Notes: generated by a model from the sequence alone, not told the origin. DNA of 64,000 nucleotides from Candidatus Uabimicrobium amorphum (GCF_009002475.1 NZ_AP019860.1:3720001-3784000), one strand, 5' to 3'. Positions 8,612-17,400 are shown, counted from the first letter of the stretch. A program made the numbers and translations.

Positions 8612-10537
8612 ATGACAACTCCTTTTGAACAAAAACAACAAACGGCACAAAAATTTGGTAAATACATAATAGAAAAAGAACTAGGCCGTGGAGGGATGGG
8701 CATCGTGTACAAGGCATACGACCCACAACTCCACCGCCATATCGCCTTGAAGTTAATTTTAAATTTAGAGCAAAAAAATATTGATCGTTTTATGAAAGAA
8801 TCAAAGGCCCTCGCACAAATTACTCACCCGAACTTGGTGACTATCTACGAATGTGGTAGAGACCCTCAGCCGTATTTTGCGATGGAATATATCGAAGGCT
8901 CTACTCTACAAGACCTAATTTCGGAGAAAAAAACCAAACCGTTTTTTGTCGTAAATACCATGATAAAAATTTGCGACTGCCTACAAATGATGCATGAAAA
9001 AAACATTTTACACCGCGACATAAAGCCTGCGAACATCATGATCGACCAAGCAAATGAACCCAAGGTCATGGATTTGGGACTGGCTAAATTTATCCAAACA
9101 GATAGTTCTCATTCCACGGAAGACTTTATGGGAACTCCGGCGTACATGTCCCCAGAACAAATCGCTGGCAAAACCAATAAAACAAGTGATGTATATGCTC
9201 TCGGCGTTACCATGTATGAAGCTCTGACACATCAAAAGATGTTTGAAGCGGATTCTTCGACAAACTTGCTGTACAAAATTGTTCGCGAAACACCTGTTCC
9301 TCCGGGAAAAATCAATCCCAAAGTTGCTCCCCAGATAGAAAAAATATGCCTTAAATGCGTACAAAAGGACTCAAAACAGCGTTATCAAAACTGCAAACAA
9401 CTCAAAAAGGCGTTGGAAAATTTCAAAAAAGCACGAAAAACCCAGCGTACGGTGCTGAAAAAAAACCAGGAGTACAAATTACAAAAACTGACGGTTGCGG
9501 CATTAGGGGTGTTACTTTTGTTATCGGTCAGCGTGTCATTTTTCTTTTATAACTCATATAAACAACTGAAGAAGCAACATGGAAATCAACATGCCGCCTC
9601 ACACGATAGTACCTCACAGAACAACGATCGCGATAACGTGGTGGTAGCAAAAAATACACAAGAAAATAAAACGGCAAACAACAACGTAGCGAAAGATCAA
9701 AATGCACAACCAAGTAACCATCACAAAGAGAACACAACATCGTATTCGGAAAAAACAAGCCAACAAAATGAAACCGCAAAACGATATTTTCATCAGGCAC
9801 TTGCTTTTCACGAGCAAGATCAGCCTCTTAAGGCCATAGAGTACTTTAGTCGTGCGATTATGCATGCCCCCCGTTACGAAAAAGCCTATTCAAATCGCGG
9901 AAGAATTTACTTAAATCAAGGAAAAGTCAAGGAAGCGTTAGCAGATTTTGATCGAGCTCTTACGTTTAATAAAAGTGCCGCTAATTTTTATGACAAAGCC
10001 GTGGCTTTGAGAAAATTACAGCAAAATCAGCAAGCGCTCACTACGTTAAATTTAGCACTAGAATTACATGATCAGGACCCTCGCTATTGGCAACTACGCA
10101 GTTTACTACACTATGCTTTAAAAAATGTAAATCAGGCCCTCAGCGATATTGACCGTGCCATACAACTGGACAAAACAAACGCTCAACATTACTCCAATAA
10201 GGGAGCAATATATCTTTATCAAAAAAAATATAAAGAAGCGCTGAAATATCTCAATAAAGCGCAGAAGCTCAATAGTGAATTAGACAATGTTTATTACTAC
10301 AAAGGTGAAATTTACTATATTCATAAGAAGTACAAAAAGGCTTTAAAGTACTTTCAGCGTGCAACAAAATTGAATAAAAAATATGCGGTTGCATATTCGA
10401 AAATTGGCGATTGTTGTTATAGAGTTGCAGAATACAAAGTTGCTATTTTTTCGTGGAATATGGCTTTGAAATGTGGTTATCCTAGCCGACAGGAAACGTT
10501 ACGAAAAATTGATCTGGCAAAGCAAAAAATGAAGTAA
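8612..10537 (+). CDS. Membrane Ser/Thr protein kinase with C-terminal TPR repeats (paralogue)
   Basis: The 641-residue protein is a paralogue of the preceding kinase. Its kinase domain (about 14-275) has GRGGMGIVY, K47, HRDIKPANIM (D136), a DLG in place of DFG (D154) and GTPAYMSPE. A transmembrane helix (about 294-316) leads into an Asn/Lys/Gln-rich linker, then about seven TPR-like units to the C-terminus, with the typical YxNRGxIYxxQGKxxEALxDFDRAL pattern. Two ATG codons are adjacent (8609 and 8612); the second aligns with the start of the first kinase and follows a TTCGAGAA box. A strong hairpin 5 bases after the stop ends the transcript. Confidence 0.92.
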   Translation: MTTPFEQKQQTAQKFGKYIIEKELGRGGMGIVYKAYDPQLHRHIALKLILNLEQKNIDRFMKESKALAQITHPNLVTIYECGRDPQPYFAMEYIEGSTLQDLISEKKTKPFFVVNTMIKICDCLQMMHEKNILHRDIKPANIMIDQANEPKVMDLGLAKFIQTDSSHSTEDFMGTPAYMSPEQIAGKTNKTSDVYALGVTMYEALTHQKMFEADSSTNLLYKIVRETPVPPGKINPKVAPQIEKICLKCVQKDSKQRYQNCKQLKKALENFKKARKTQRTVLKKNQEYKLQKLTVAALGVLLLLSVSVSFFFYNSYKQLKKQHGNQHAASHDSTSQNNDRDNVVVAKNTQENKTANNNVAKDQNAQPSNHHKENTTSYSEKTSQQNETAKRYFHQALAFHEQDQPLKAIEYFSRAIMHAPRYEKAYSNRGRIYLNQGKVKEALADFDRALTFNKSAANFYDKAVALRKLQQNQQALTTLNLALELHDQDPRYWQLRSLLHYALKNVNQALSDIDRAIQLDKTNAQHYSNKGAIYLYQKKYKEALKYLNKAQKLNSELDNVYYYKGEIYYIHKKYKKALKYFQRATKLNKKYAVAYSKIGDCCYRVAEYKVAIFSWNMALKCGYPSRQETLRKIDLAKQKMK

Positions 10538-10542
10538 TAAAA

Positions 10543-10587
10543 AATATAGAGGTATTGTCCTAGATTTTAGGACAATACCTCTATATT
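10543..10587. terminator. Bidirectional terminator between convergent kinase and dut genes
   Basis: A perfect 19-bp stem (10543-10561 with 10569-10587) encloses a 7-base loop. It lies between the plus-strand kinase stop (10537) and the minus-strand dut stop (10603), so it can end transcription from both sides. The flanks are A- and T-rich. Confidence 0.85.
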
Positions 10588-10602
10588 ACAAAACGATTAT
10601 AG

Positions 10603-11019
10603 TTAACTACCTGTACTACCAAAACCGCCGCGTTCATTGTCCTCCACTTTACCTTCCACTATTTGAGCTTGCTCAACTTTGTGTAGTAGCGCTTGGGCAA
10701 CGCGTTGGCCTTTTTCTAATTTGACTTCTGTTTGTGTGGCGTTTTCAATGCCAATAAAAACTTCTTTATGGTAGTCACTGTCAATGGTACCGGGAAAAAT
10801 ATTGATTCCCAATTTAAAAGAAGATGATCGTGACTTAACCGCGACGTAAAATCCCTCGGGAATGGCCATTTTGATATTCGAAGGAAAAAATCCACGTTGT
10901 CCCGGTTGTAGTGTTACATCTTCTTTCACATACAAATCAATTCCTGCTGCTCCAGGAGTTTGATACTTTGGTAGAGGTAGAGATTCATCAATACGCTCAA
11001 TTTTCAGCGTTGTCTCCAT
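10603..11019 (-). CDS. dut: dUTP diphosphatase
   Basis: The 138-residue protein has all five motifs of trimeric dUTPases: AAGIDLY (24-30), SRSS (63-66), GTIDSDYHKEV (77-87), GQRVAQAL (104-111) and RGGFGSTG (130-137). Motif II reads SRSSS where PRSGLA is common. It hydrolyses dUTP to dUMP and pyrophosphate, which keeps uracil out of DNA and supplies the ThyX substrate. The ATG is preceded by AAGGA. The start lies inside the end of thyX (23-base overlap), so it is the last gene of an nrdJ-thyX-dut operon. Confidence 0.96.
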   Translation of the reverse strand: METTLKIERIDESLPLPKYQTPGAAGIDLYVKEDVTLQPGQRGFFPSNIKMAIPEGFYVAVKSRSSSFKLGINIFPGTIDSDYHKEVFIGIENATQTEVKLEKGQRVAQALLHKVEQAQIVEGKVEDNERGGFGSTGS

Positions 11020-11686
11020 GAAAACATTCCTTTATGACAGTAGGCACTATCGTACCTATAAGTTCTTTAATTGCCTGCGCGTATACACGTATTTCCCATT
11101 GTGAGTGACTATCGTCGCGCAGTTTTAAAAATTTGATTAAATTGTTTAAGTCCGTACGTCCGATAAATTTTGTCATCAAGTTTTGTGGAAGTACCATACG
11201 AGCCTGTTCGCGGCATACGCCTTTTTCTAAAAGATTATCGTATAGTTGCAGCGCTTGTTTTGTCGCCACTTCAATCTCTCTGCCTAAATTTTCTTGAGTT
11301 TGCGCGTCGAGTTGTTCGCTCCCGACTTGTTTGTTTTTTTTATCTTGTTTGCGAAAATTTTGCGGAATGTAGAAATCAATATTTTCGCTTGTATAACGCC
11401 GGCTTACTTCATTGTAGCTCCACATACGATGGCGAAACCATTGCCTGGTAACAAAAAGCGGACAGTACACTTCAAATTTAAATACCACCATTTCCAGAGG
11501 AGAGGTATGTTGATTTTTAATTAAGTAGCGTAGTAGTTTATGGTCTCTTTCCCTCATCGTATCGGTATATTTATCATAGCTTACTCGGGCAGCATTCACG
11601 ATATCAACTTCACTGCCCATGTGGTCCAAGAGTGTAATGTAGCCCTGATCATTATCCAAAACACGGATGGTCTGTTTAGGCTCCAC
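10997..11686 (-). CDS. thyX: Flavin-dependent thymidylate synthase
   Basis: The 229-residue protein carries the diagnostic ThyX motif RHRxxSxNExSxRY as RHRMWSYNEVSRRY (85-98). ThyX methylates dUMP to dTMP using FAD, NADPH and methylene-tetrahydrofolate, and is unrelated to ThyA. The start is GTG with a strong AAAGGAGG site just upstream. It overlaps nrdJ by 11 bases and dut by 23 bases, so the three proteins are probably translationally coupled. Confidence 0.97.
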   Translation of the reverse strand: MEPKQTIRVLDNDQGYITLLDHMGSEVDIVNAARVSYDKYTDTMRERDHKLLRYLIKNQHTSPLEMVVFKFEVYCPLFVTRQWFRHRMWSYNEVSRRYTSENIDFYIPQNFRKQDKKNKQVGSEQLDAQTQENLGREIEVATKQALQLYDNLLEKGVCREQARMVLPQNLMTKFIGRTDLNNLIKFLKLRDDSHSQWEIRVYAQAIKELIGTIVPTVIKECFHGDNAEN

Positions 11687-13319
11687 AAACTCCTCCTTTA
11701 CACATATTGTGCGCTTCTACAAACACTTGTCCTTGTTTTGCCATAGCTTCTTCATATGAACACGGTACTATGGGCTGTCCCCCGCGTGCACCATCTGGAT
11801 AACAAGTGATTCCACGTAATCCATGTGCATATTTCGCAATACATTGCACAAAGTTTTCCACCTTGTCTTCGTTATTGTGTTCCGAACCCCACCGTGGTAA
11901 ATTAATGGTACTACTTACGGCTTGGTCGATATATTTCTCCACATCGTACTGAAACTTGATACGCTTCTCATAGTTTTGCGCTAAGTCAATAGAAGTTTCG
12001 ATACTGTCAGGATGAATTCCACGTTCTTCGATGAGATATTTTGCGGTACTGTCCACAATGTATTCGCAGTGCCATTCATTGTTGCGCAGATATCTTCTCT
12101 TGTACGCCACACTGTAAATAGGCTCAATACCAGTTGTTGTACCAGCGAGAATACCTATGGTACCCGTAGGGGCAACAGCACGCTTGGCCACAGGTCGCGA
12201 AATGTTGAGTTCATCCGCGTAGTCATTGGCAATTTTATCAGAAATATCGCGATAAACCGTCAGCCACTCATGCAACTCATCACTAACTTCATAACCATAG
12301 TTACGCATAAGAAGCCATTCGTGAATTCCCATAATTCCCAATCCCAAACGACGATTCTTCTTGCGTGTTTCGTAAATTTTATCGAAAGGAAGCTGTGAAC
12401 GTAAGGTACCCAATAGCAAAAACTTTGTCGCAAGCTCCACGACAGATCGTAGTTCATCAATACTGTCGATTTCGGCGAGATTGATAGAGCCTAGGTTACA
12501 AACATCACTATCATCTTCACTGGTAATTTCGCAACAGGCGTTACGCGCTGTTTCGTGTTCTTTATCGTAAAAGTTCATCGAGAAACCCGGTTCACCGTTC
12601 ATCATGGCGTACTTGGCATTTTCGCGGAATATATCTCCCACTTCTCCTGTTTTTTTATAGTTTTCCAACCACTCAGTGTTGTAGATAATACTAATATTAG
12701 TGCAGTCAAGAGGTGCAGACAACGTAAAATCGCGTTGTTTGGCCTCTCCATACGTTGTGCTGGTTCCAGGAATAACTTGTGAATTCCAATCTTTTACGCG
12801 TAACATCTTGTGAGCATCGGCATGGTTCCAACGTAGTCCCGCCCAAATAGCGGATCTCCGTGAACCTCCTTGTTGCACATAACGGCCAATCTCATTGACA
12901 ATTTTCATGGCCTTGATTGGTCCACTTGCCAAACCACCCGTGCGTTTGAGCGGTGCTCCTTCGCGACGATAGATGGAATAGTCATTGCCTATTCCCCCTC
13001 CTGAAGCAAGGGCTGACTGTACTTTATACACCAAATCTGCCCAATCTTCACGTGTATCTTCCTCGGATTTAAATAGATAACAGTTGTTATAGTACTTCAC
13101 CCCTCTATTTGTATAGTAGAGGTAACGTCCACCGGGAATAAATTTTTTCTCTACGATAAAATTGGCTAAGGCATTTTTTTCATCTTCACGCATTTCGAGA
13201 CATACTTCGTTTACAACACTGCGACTCAACTTTTCCCACGTTTCACAGCCTTCATGGCGATATTTACAGTTGAATACGTTTTCCGCCAGACTATTTCTAA
13301 ATTCGCTTTTTGTAATCAA
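11676..13319 (-). CDS. nrdJ: Class II (B12-dependent) ribonucleotide reductase
   Basis: Read from TTG 13319 the protein has 547 residues. The active site fits class II enzymes: first redox Cys C80 (NNCYLF), radical-site N260-A-C262-C-E264, second redox Cys C274 (DVCNLGS), and a C-terminal thiol pair C540/C545 (MCKGGVCGA). It reduces ribonucleotides using adenosylcobalamin and does not need oxygen. The start is chosen because AAGGAG (complement of 13326-13331) lies seven bases upstream. A longer in-frame ATG at 13370 would translate a terminator-like hairpin into MVDILAIST and is rejected. At about 550 residues it is compact for the family. It heads the nrdJ-thyX-dut operon. Confidence 0.93.
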   Translation of the reverse strand: MITKSEFRNSLAENVFNCKYRHEGCETWEKLSRSVVNEVCLEMREDEKNALANFIVEKKFIPGGRYLYYTNRGVKYYNNCYLFKSEEDTREDWADLVYKVQSALASGGGIGNDYSIYRREGAPLKRTGGLASGPIKAMKIVNEIGRYVQQGGSRRSAIWAGLRWNHADAHKMLRVKDWNSQVIPGTSTTYGEAKQRDFTLSAPLDCTNISIIYNTEWLENYKKTGEVGDIFRENAKYAMMNGEPGFSMNFYDKEHETARNACCEITSEDDSDVCNLGSINLAEIDSIDELRSVVELATKFLLLGTLRSQLPFDKIYETRKKNRRLGLGIMGIHEWLLMRNYGYEVSDELHEWLTVYRDISDKIANDYADELNISRPVAKRAVAPTGTIGILAGTTTGIEPIYSVAYKRRYLRNNEWHCEYIVDSTAKYLIEERGIHPDSIETSIDLAQNYEKRIKFQYDVEKYIDQAVSSTINLPRWGSEHNNEDKVENFVQCIAKYAHGLRGITCYPDGARGGQPIVPCSYEEAMAKQGQVFVEAHNMCKGGVCGA

Positions 13320-13343
13320 CGGCGTCTCCTTAAAAAAATAAAA

Positions 13344-13368
13344 GGTGGATATAGCGAGTATATCCACC
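13344..13368 (-). promoter_or_regulatory. Terminator-like hairpin in the nrdJ leader (possible attenuator)
   Basis: A perfect 10-bp stem (13344-13353 with 13359-13368) with a 5-base loop is followed on the minus strand by TTTTATTTTTTT. It lies between the predicted promoter (13428-13456) and the nrdJ Shine-Dalgarno site, so it could regulate by attenuation. It could also end a transcript from the upstream DUF1232 gene. Confidence 0.6.
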
Positions 13369-13427
13369 ATTTGAGAGATGAGTTAATTATCTTTTTGTGC
13401 ACGAAAAGATATGTTTTTAGGGTTTTT

Positions 13428-13456
13428 ATTATACTTTAATACGGTTTACTTGACAA
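13428..13456 (-). promoter_or_regulatory. Sigma-70-type promoter of the nrdJ operon
   Basis: On the minus strand, TTGTCA (13456-13451) and TATAAT (13433-13428) are separated by exactly 17 bases. That is a near-consensus housekeeping promoter. Transcription would start near 13421, giving a leader of about 100 bases that includes the hairpin at 13344-13368. Confidence 0.75.
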
Positions 13457-13470
13457 GTAATTTACGGTTT

Positions 13471-13665
13471 TTATTCAAAGAAATTTAGTGAGGGGGTATC
13501 TTTATTATGTACCGAATTTTTGTAATCTGCCATTTTTTTTGAAAAATAGATAGCCAGACCTTGAAAAGACTGATAATTTTTTTTGAGAAAAGCTAAAAAT
13601 GCTGAGATATCAAGGGGAAGGAGACATGCAACGTCTATTTTTCGTCGCTTTGCAGAAGAGCCCAT
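13471..13665 (-). CDS. Possible small protein of unknown function
   Basis: An open frame of 64 codons starts at ATG 13665 with GGGAA five bases upstream. It overlaps the end of the DUF1232 gene by 31 bases in another frame. The product (MGSSAKRRKIDVACLLPLDI...) has a hydrophobic stretch and a basic tail but no recognised motif. It would otherwise leave a 315-base gap before nrdJ, and the nrdJ promoter lies just beyond its end. It may be chance. Confidence 0.3.
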   Translation of the reverse strand: MGSSAKRRKIDVACLLPLDISAFLAFLKKNYQSFQGLAIYFSKKMADYKNSVHNKDTPSLNFFE

Positions 13666-13958
13666 TGTGCTTCCCAACCCTTTTTCTCACAATAAGCGCG
13701 TAATTCACGATGGAGAAATTTGCATAGCGCATACATCAAACAAAGATCATCAATCCACCCAATAATCAGAAAAAAATCAGGTAAAATATCTATTGGTGAA
13801 ATAATATATACACAAGTAAATGCCACAAGCATTATTTTTGCTGGATGCATTTCTTGTAGTTTTCCATGACGATAATCACGTATAATAGATATAAACAGCT
13901 GTGCTGCGATCCATAGTTTTTTATTAAGTAATAAACTGTACCAACTATTCTTTGACAT
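13635..13958 (-). CDS. DUF1232 (YkvA-like) membrane protein
   Basis: From ATG 13958 the product has 107 residues. It carries the family signature YIISPIDILPDFFLIIGWIDD in split form: SPIDILPDF followed by GWIDD, inside a hydrophobic hairpin (about residues 42-75). DUF1232 proteins are small membrane proteins of unknown role. A longer frame extends to 14021 without a better ribosome site; AAAGG just ahead of 13958 supports the shorter form. It runs divergently from the kinase gene at 14076. Confidence 0.75.
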   Translation of the reverse strand: MSKNSWYSLLLNKKLWIAAQLFISIIRDYRHGKLQEMHPAKIMLVAFTCVYIISPIDILPDFFLIIGWIDDLCLMYALCKFLHRELRAYCEKKGWEAQWALLQSDEK

Positions 13959-14039
13959 AGGCCTTTGGGAAAAAAGAAATGGTGTTTGTAGATATTTAAT
14001 TATATGGCAAAAAAATAGCAAAAGTCGAGAAAAATAATC

Positions 14040-14069
14040 GGGAGTGGGAAAGGGAGCGGGAAAGGGAAC
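14040..14069 (+). repeat. Tandem purine-rich 12-mer ahead of kinase gene
   Basis: Two copies of GGGAGYGGGAAA (14040-14051 and 14052-14063) and a partial third (GGGAAC) lie just upstream of ATG 14076. The last AAAGGGA can act as the ribosome site; the others are extra Shine-Dalgarno-like sites. Confidence 0.6.
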
Positions 14070-14075
14070 AATAAT

Positions 14076-16625
14076 ATGCGAAAATCATTTAAGAACGGTA
14101 TTTGTTTTTTAGGCAAAACAACTTGCCACTATGCAAAAAACTTACGGGGAGGTGTTTATACATTATTTTTATTTCTTTTGCTTACCTTGGGTGGTGTTAC
14201 CTACTATTCTTCGGGAGTATTGTCGTGGACTTCATGTGGTATTTTATTGTGGCTATGTCTGGGAATTAGTTTACTAAATCACAGTCTCCACAGTGACAAA
14301 AATAATATTATTGAAGGCTTTATTAGCAAAGAATCCTCTCCTTATCTAGAATATTCCAAACAACTTTCTCCATTATTTATCCTCATCGTCAACATTTCCT
14401 TAGTATTTGTGCTGGTTGTACTTTTGTGGAAGTTGTCTTTCCTCGAAACATCTTTCTTTTCTTCATCTTCGCAAAACTTTGACGATTGGGGAATTTACAC
14501 CATTGATTTAATAATGAAAGCTGTACTTTTTGATATCCCCGAGGTTTATGGTCTCAACTTAATTGACATACAACATCTAGGATTTATTGGTGGAACTATT
14601 GTACTCATCATGCGCGTAGCAGTGTTGGTACTTGTGGTTGGCGCCATATTTCATTGGTCAGAATTGCGCAAAACAATTTATAGCTGTCTACAAATTTTAA
14701 AAACCTACCCCGACATTGGTCGCACGAAATTATTACTTATTTTACAAATGTACCCACGACAATTATCGTTTATTGTTAAACAGTGCCAGGACCATAAATA
14801 TGGCGAAATTACCCGTAAACGTTTGTGGACCGTTTTAGGTGAATCCTTGCGTATTGAAATTTTGCCATTTGTCGAAAAAGAACTGCGCAACACCAACTCC
14901 ATGGACATCCAAATTGCGTGCCTGAAAGCCCTAGAGCATTTAAAAAACGGTAGTATTGATGTTGTCTCTGCGTTTATAAAAGAAACCAGACCTTTTGAAG
15001 TAACACAACAAGCCTGTTATACACTCGCGAGCTGGAATACACCGCAAAGCACAGATCTGGTAAAAAAAGTACTACAATACAATGACCAAAGTTTACGCAG
15101 CGTTGCCATTCGAGCGCTGGCAAAAGTAGACTACCATCTTGTCGGAGATATTTTCACCGAAATTATGTACAATACCGATAGTAGCAAGGAAGAGCGTTTT
15201 GCGACGAAAGATGCCCTCATTGAACTTGGTCAATTTACCGAAAAAACCCAACGGGAAATACAACAGACTTTAGAAACTTCCCATAGCCCCGCCAATCGTC
15301 GCTTTTCCGCAATGGTGCTCGGAGGTGTTGGCAATATAAAAAACCTGACACTGTTGTGCAAAACCCTAAAAAACGACGAAGATGCCGATACGCGTTTTTA
15401 TGCCATCCAAGGTATACATTCACTGGCGAAAATGAGCATTGACACCCAACAAGTGCATGTCAATATCTGGCAAAATGTCATTCCGCAAGTCATCGATATG
15501 GCAGATAACGAAACTTATGATTTGGCAAGAGCGGAGTCCATACACACTTTGGCCACAATGATCGACTTCTGTAGGTATGATGTTATTTTTGGCGATATGC
15601 TTTCTCCGCTGGCAGATTTTTTACCCAAATGGCAAGACAGTGATAGCGCACACATCATGGACGCTGTCCTCGATGTTTATAATACAGCGGAATTATGGCG
15701 TGATACATTAAAAATAGATTTTGACAACGTAGATTCAGGGTTTAACGAAATGGCTGTCAGTGTTTGTGTAACAGAGGCGTACCAAAGTAATCCTTTAGTG
15801 GAAATGGGACAAAAACTCAACTTTTATCAAAATAATAAACAACCACAGCAAGCAAACCATGACTACGAATTTTTGAGCAAAATGTCCGGACATAATGGTA
15901 TCGAAGTGTGGCTAGTGAAAGACCGCGAGAACGACACACAAAAAGTCTACAAATGTGCAACGCAGGAACAACAAGAGAAGTGGATTGGAAAAGAAATACT
16001 TCTTTTACGGAGGTTGCAACACAAAAATATTGTTTCTCTACAGGCCATTCACCAAGAAAATTTTGCATTTACCATGCCGTTTGTCACCGAGAATACGCTA
16101 TGGAAAAAGTTGAAAGAGGGTCCCGTACAAATCGAAGAATTGTACACCATCGCCACCCAACTCGCCGATGCCTTACAGTATATTCATCATCAAAACGTTG
16201 TATATTGTGATCTAAAACCCAAAAATATCTTATATGATTGCGATGTAGTCACTTTAATAGATTTTGGAGGGGCGTATTGCGATGGTTTTGACTTTAAACC
16301 ACAAGGAACGCCTCCATATATGGCACCCGAAATAATATTAGGGCATTCCCCCACAGCAACGGCAGATGTATACTCTTTAGGCGTTTTGTTGTATCGTATG
16401 CTTACGGGCATGCTTCCTGCGGGAATCGCACGACCAACAGTTGGTCAATGTGCTCCGATTACTTTGCCATATATTTTGGCAAAAGCCACCGAGTTCGATC
16501 CGCAAAAACGCTATGAAAGTGTGCAAGCTTTTTGGAATGACTTTTCTTTACTCAAGGAACAATTCGTCACGCGCCGCGACAAACATTTGCTTTCGTTGAG
16601 CAACAATGAGAACCTTACCACTTAA
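14076..16625 (+). CDS. Membrane/HEAT-repeat protein with C-terminal atypical Ser/Thr kinase domain
   Basis: The 849-residue protein has about four N-terminal transmembrane segments (near 28-45, 50-66, 93-118 and 168-194). HEAT-like helical repeats follow at about 205-540, and a kinase-like domain at about 610-840. This reverses the usual order of bacterial kinases. Kinase motifs are partly altered: no clear GxGxxG loop (SGHNGIEVWLV), candidate lysine K626, catalytic loop VVYCDLKPKN with HRD changed to YCD (D712 kept), intact DFG (D729) and GTPPYMAPE. The catalytic aspartate and metal-binding residues remain, so activity is possible, but the lost arginine suggests no activation-loop phosphorylation. 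It is followed 13 bases later by a zinc-ribbon/HEAT protein, probably a partner. Confidence 0.85.
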   Translation: MRKSFKNGICFLGKTTCHYAKNLRGGVYTLFLFLLLTLGGVTYYSSGVLSWTSCGILLWLCLGISLLNHSLHSDKNNIIEGFISKESSPYLEYSKQLSPLFILIVNISLVFVLVVLLWKLSFLETSFFSSSSQNFDDWGIYTIDLIMKAVLFDIPEVYGLNLIDIQHLGFIGGTIVLIMRVAVLVLVVGAIFHWSELRKTIYSCLQILKTYPDIGRTKLLLILQMYPRQLSFIVKQCQDHKYGEITRKRLWTVLGESLRIEILPFVEKELRNTNSMDIQIACLKALEHLKNGSIDVVSAFIKETRPFEVTQQACYTLASWNTPQSTDLVKKVLQYNDQSLRSVAIRALAKVDYHLVGDIFTEIMYNTDSSKEERFATKDALIELGQFTEKTQREIQQTLETSHSPANRRFSAMVLGGVGNIKNLTLLCKTLKNDEDADTRFYAIQGIHSLAKMSIDTQQVHVNIWQNVIPQVIDMADNETYDLARAESIHTLATMIDFCRYDVIFGDMLSPLADFLPKWQDSDSAHIMDAVLDVYNTAELWRDTLKIDFDNVDSGFNEMAVSVCVTEAYQSNPLVEMGQKLNFYQNNKQPQQANHDYEFLSKMSGHNGIEVWLVKDRENDTQKVYKCATQEQQEKWIGKEILLLRRLQHKNIVSLQAIHQENFAFTMPFVTENTLWKKLKEGPVQIEELYTIATQLADALQYIHHQNVVYCDLKPKNILYDCDVVTLIDFGGAYCDGFDFKPQGTPPYMAPEIILGHSPTATADVYSLGVLLYRMLTGMLPAGIARPTVGQCAPITLPYILAKATEFDPQKRYESVQAFWNDFSLLKEQFVTRRDKHLLSLSNNENLTT

Positions 16626-16638
16626 AGAAAGGATACAC

Positions 16639-17400
16639 ATGGGAAAAGAATTTCGATTTGAGTGCAGGTTTTGTTTAAAACCGATTATGGCTCCCCTGGA
16701 ACTTTGCGGCAAAAAAGTCAAATGTCCTGCCTGTAAAAATCCCGTTGTTGTGCCTCAACTGCGTACAGCTACGGTAGCAATGAAATCGAAGCCCAGAGAC
16801 ATCAATAAAGACACACAAATGCTAACGAGAGTTGTCACATCTCGTCATAAAAAAGGGTATTTCGGACGCATCATGAAATATGCGATTGTCATTGTTATTG
16901 CATACTTTGCCTACACGAAATATATCGATTTCACAAATAAAAATCAACAAAGTGTCGCAACATTATTGACGGAGTATGCGAACAACGAAGACATCGCCAC
17001 AAGTTATATTATCAAAAACAAAGTAACCCATACTGATTTTGACATTCTTAGAAACTATAGCAGAGCGGAAGAAGAGCACGTACGTATTATCGTTGCACAA
17101 TGCTTAGCGAAAATGCCATATTCGAAAAATATATATCGATTACTAAAACATTATTTACAAAACGATAGTAACGACGTAAGGATCGCCGCGGCAAAAAGTT
17201 GCGGAAAAATAGAACAAATTCCCATTCTCGAACTTCTCATAAAACGACTGGAAAAAGAACAAGACAAAGGTGTCAGAGGAGCAATTGGTGGGGCACTACG
17301 CGATCTTACCGGTGTTCGTGGAAATACAGTAAATGCACAGCGTTGGAAAGTGTGGTGGAAAGAAAAAAGGCGCGATTATCAATTTCCTAGAATAAAATAA
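16639..17400 (+). CDS. Zinc-ribbon membrane protein with HEAT repeats
   Basis: The 253-residue protein starts at ATG 16639 after AAAGGA. The N-terminal zinc ribbon has two Cys pairs (C9/C12 and C29/C32). A transmembrane helix lies at about 79-95 and HEAT-like helices at about 110-235. The end, DLTG...WKVWWKEKR, resembles the W-x-x-W-W tail I associate with planctomycete HEAT proteins. It lies 13 bases behind the HEAT/kinase gene and shares its repeat type, so the two may work together. No catalytic motif is seen. Confidence 0.8.
   Translation: MGKEFRFECRFCLKPIMAPLELCGKKVKCPACKNPVVVPQLRTATVAMKSKPRDINKDTQMLTRVVTSRHKKGYFGRIMKYAIVIVIAYFAYTKYIDFTNKNQQSVATLLTEYANNEDIATSYIIKNKVTHTDFDILRNYSRAEEEHVRIIVAQCLAKMPYSKNIYRLLKHYLQNDSNDVRIAAAKSCGKIEQIPILELLIKRLEKEQDKGVRGAIGGALRDLTGVRGNTVNAQRWKVWWKEKRRDYQFPRIK

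Noticed and set aside
10603..13319. Prophage remnant around nrdJ-thyX-dut
   Set aside because: No integrase, structural or lysis gene, attachment repeat or tRNA nearby; only the gene types are phage-like.
13320..13370. ATG start extending NrdJ by 17 residues
   Set aside because: It would translate a terminator-like hairpin, while TTG 13319 has AAGGAG at proper distance.
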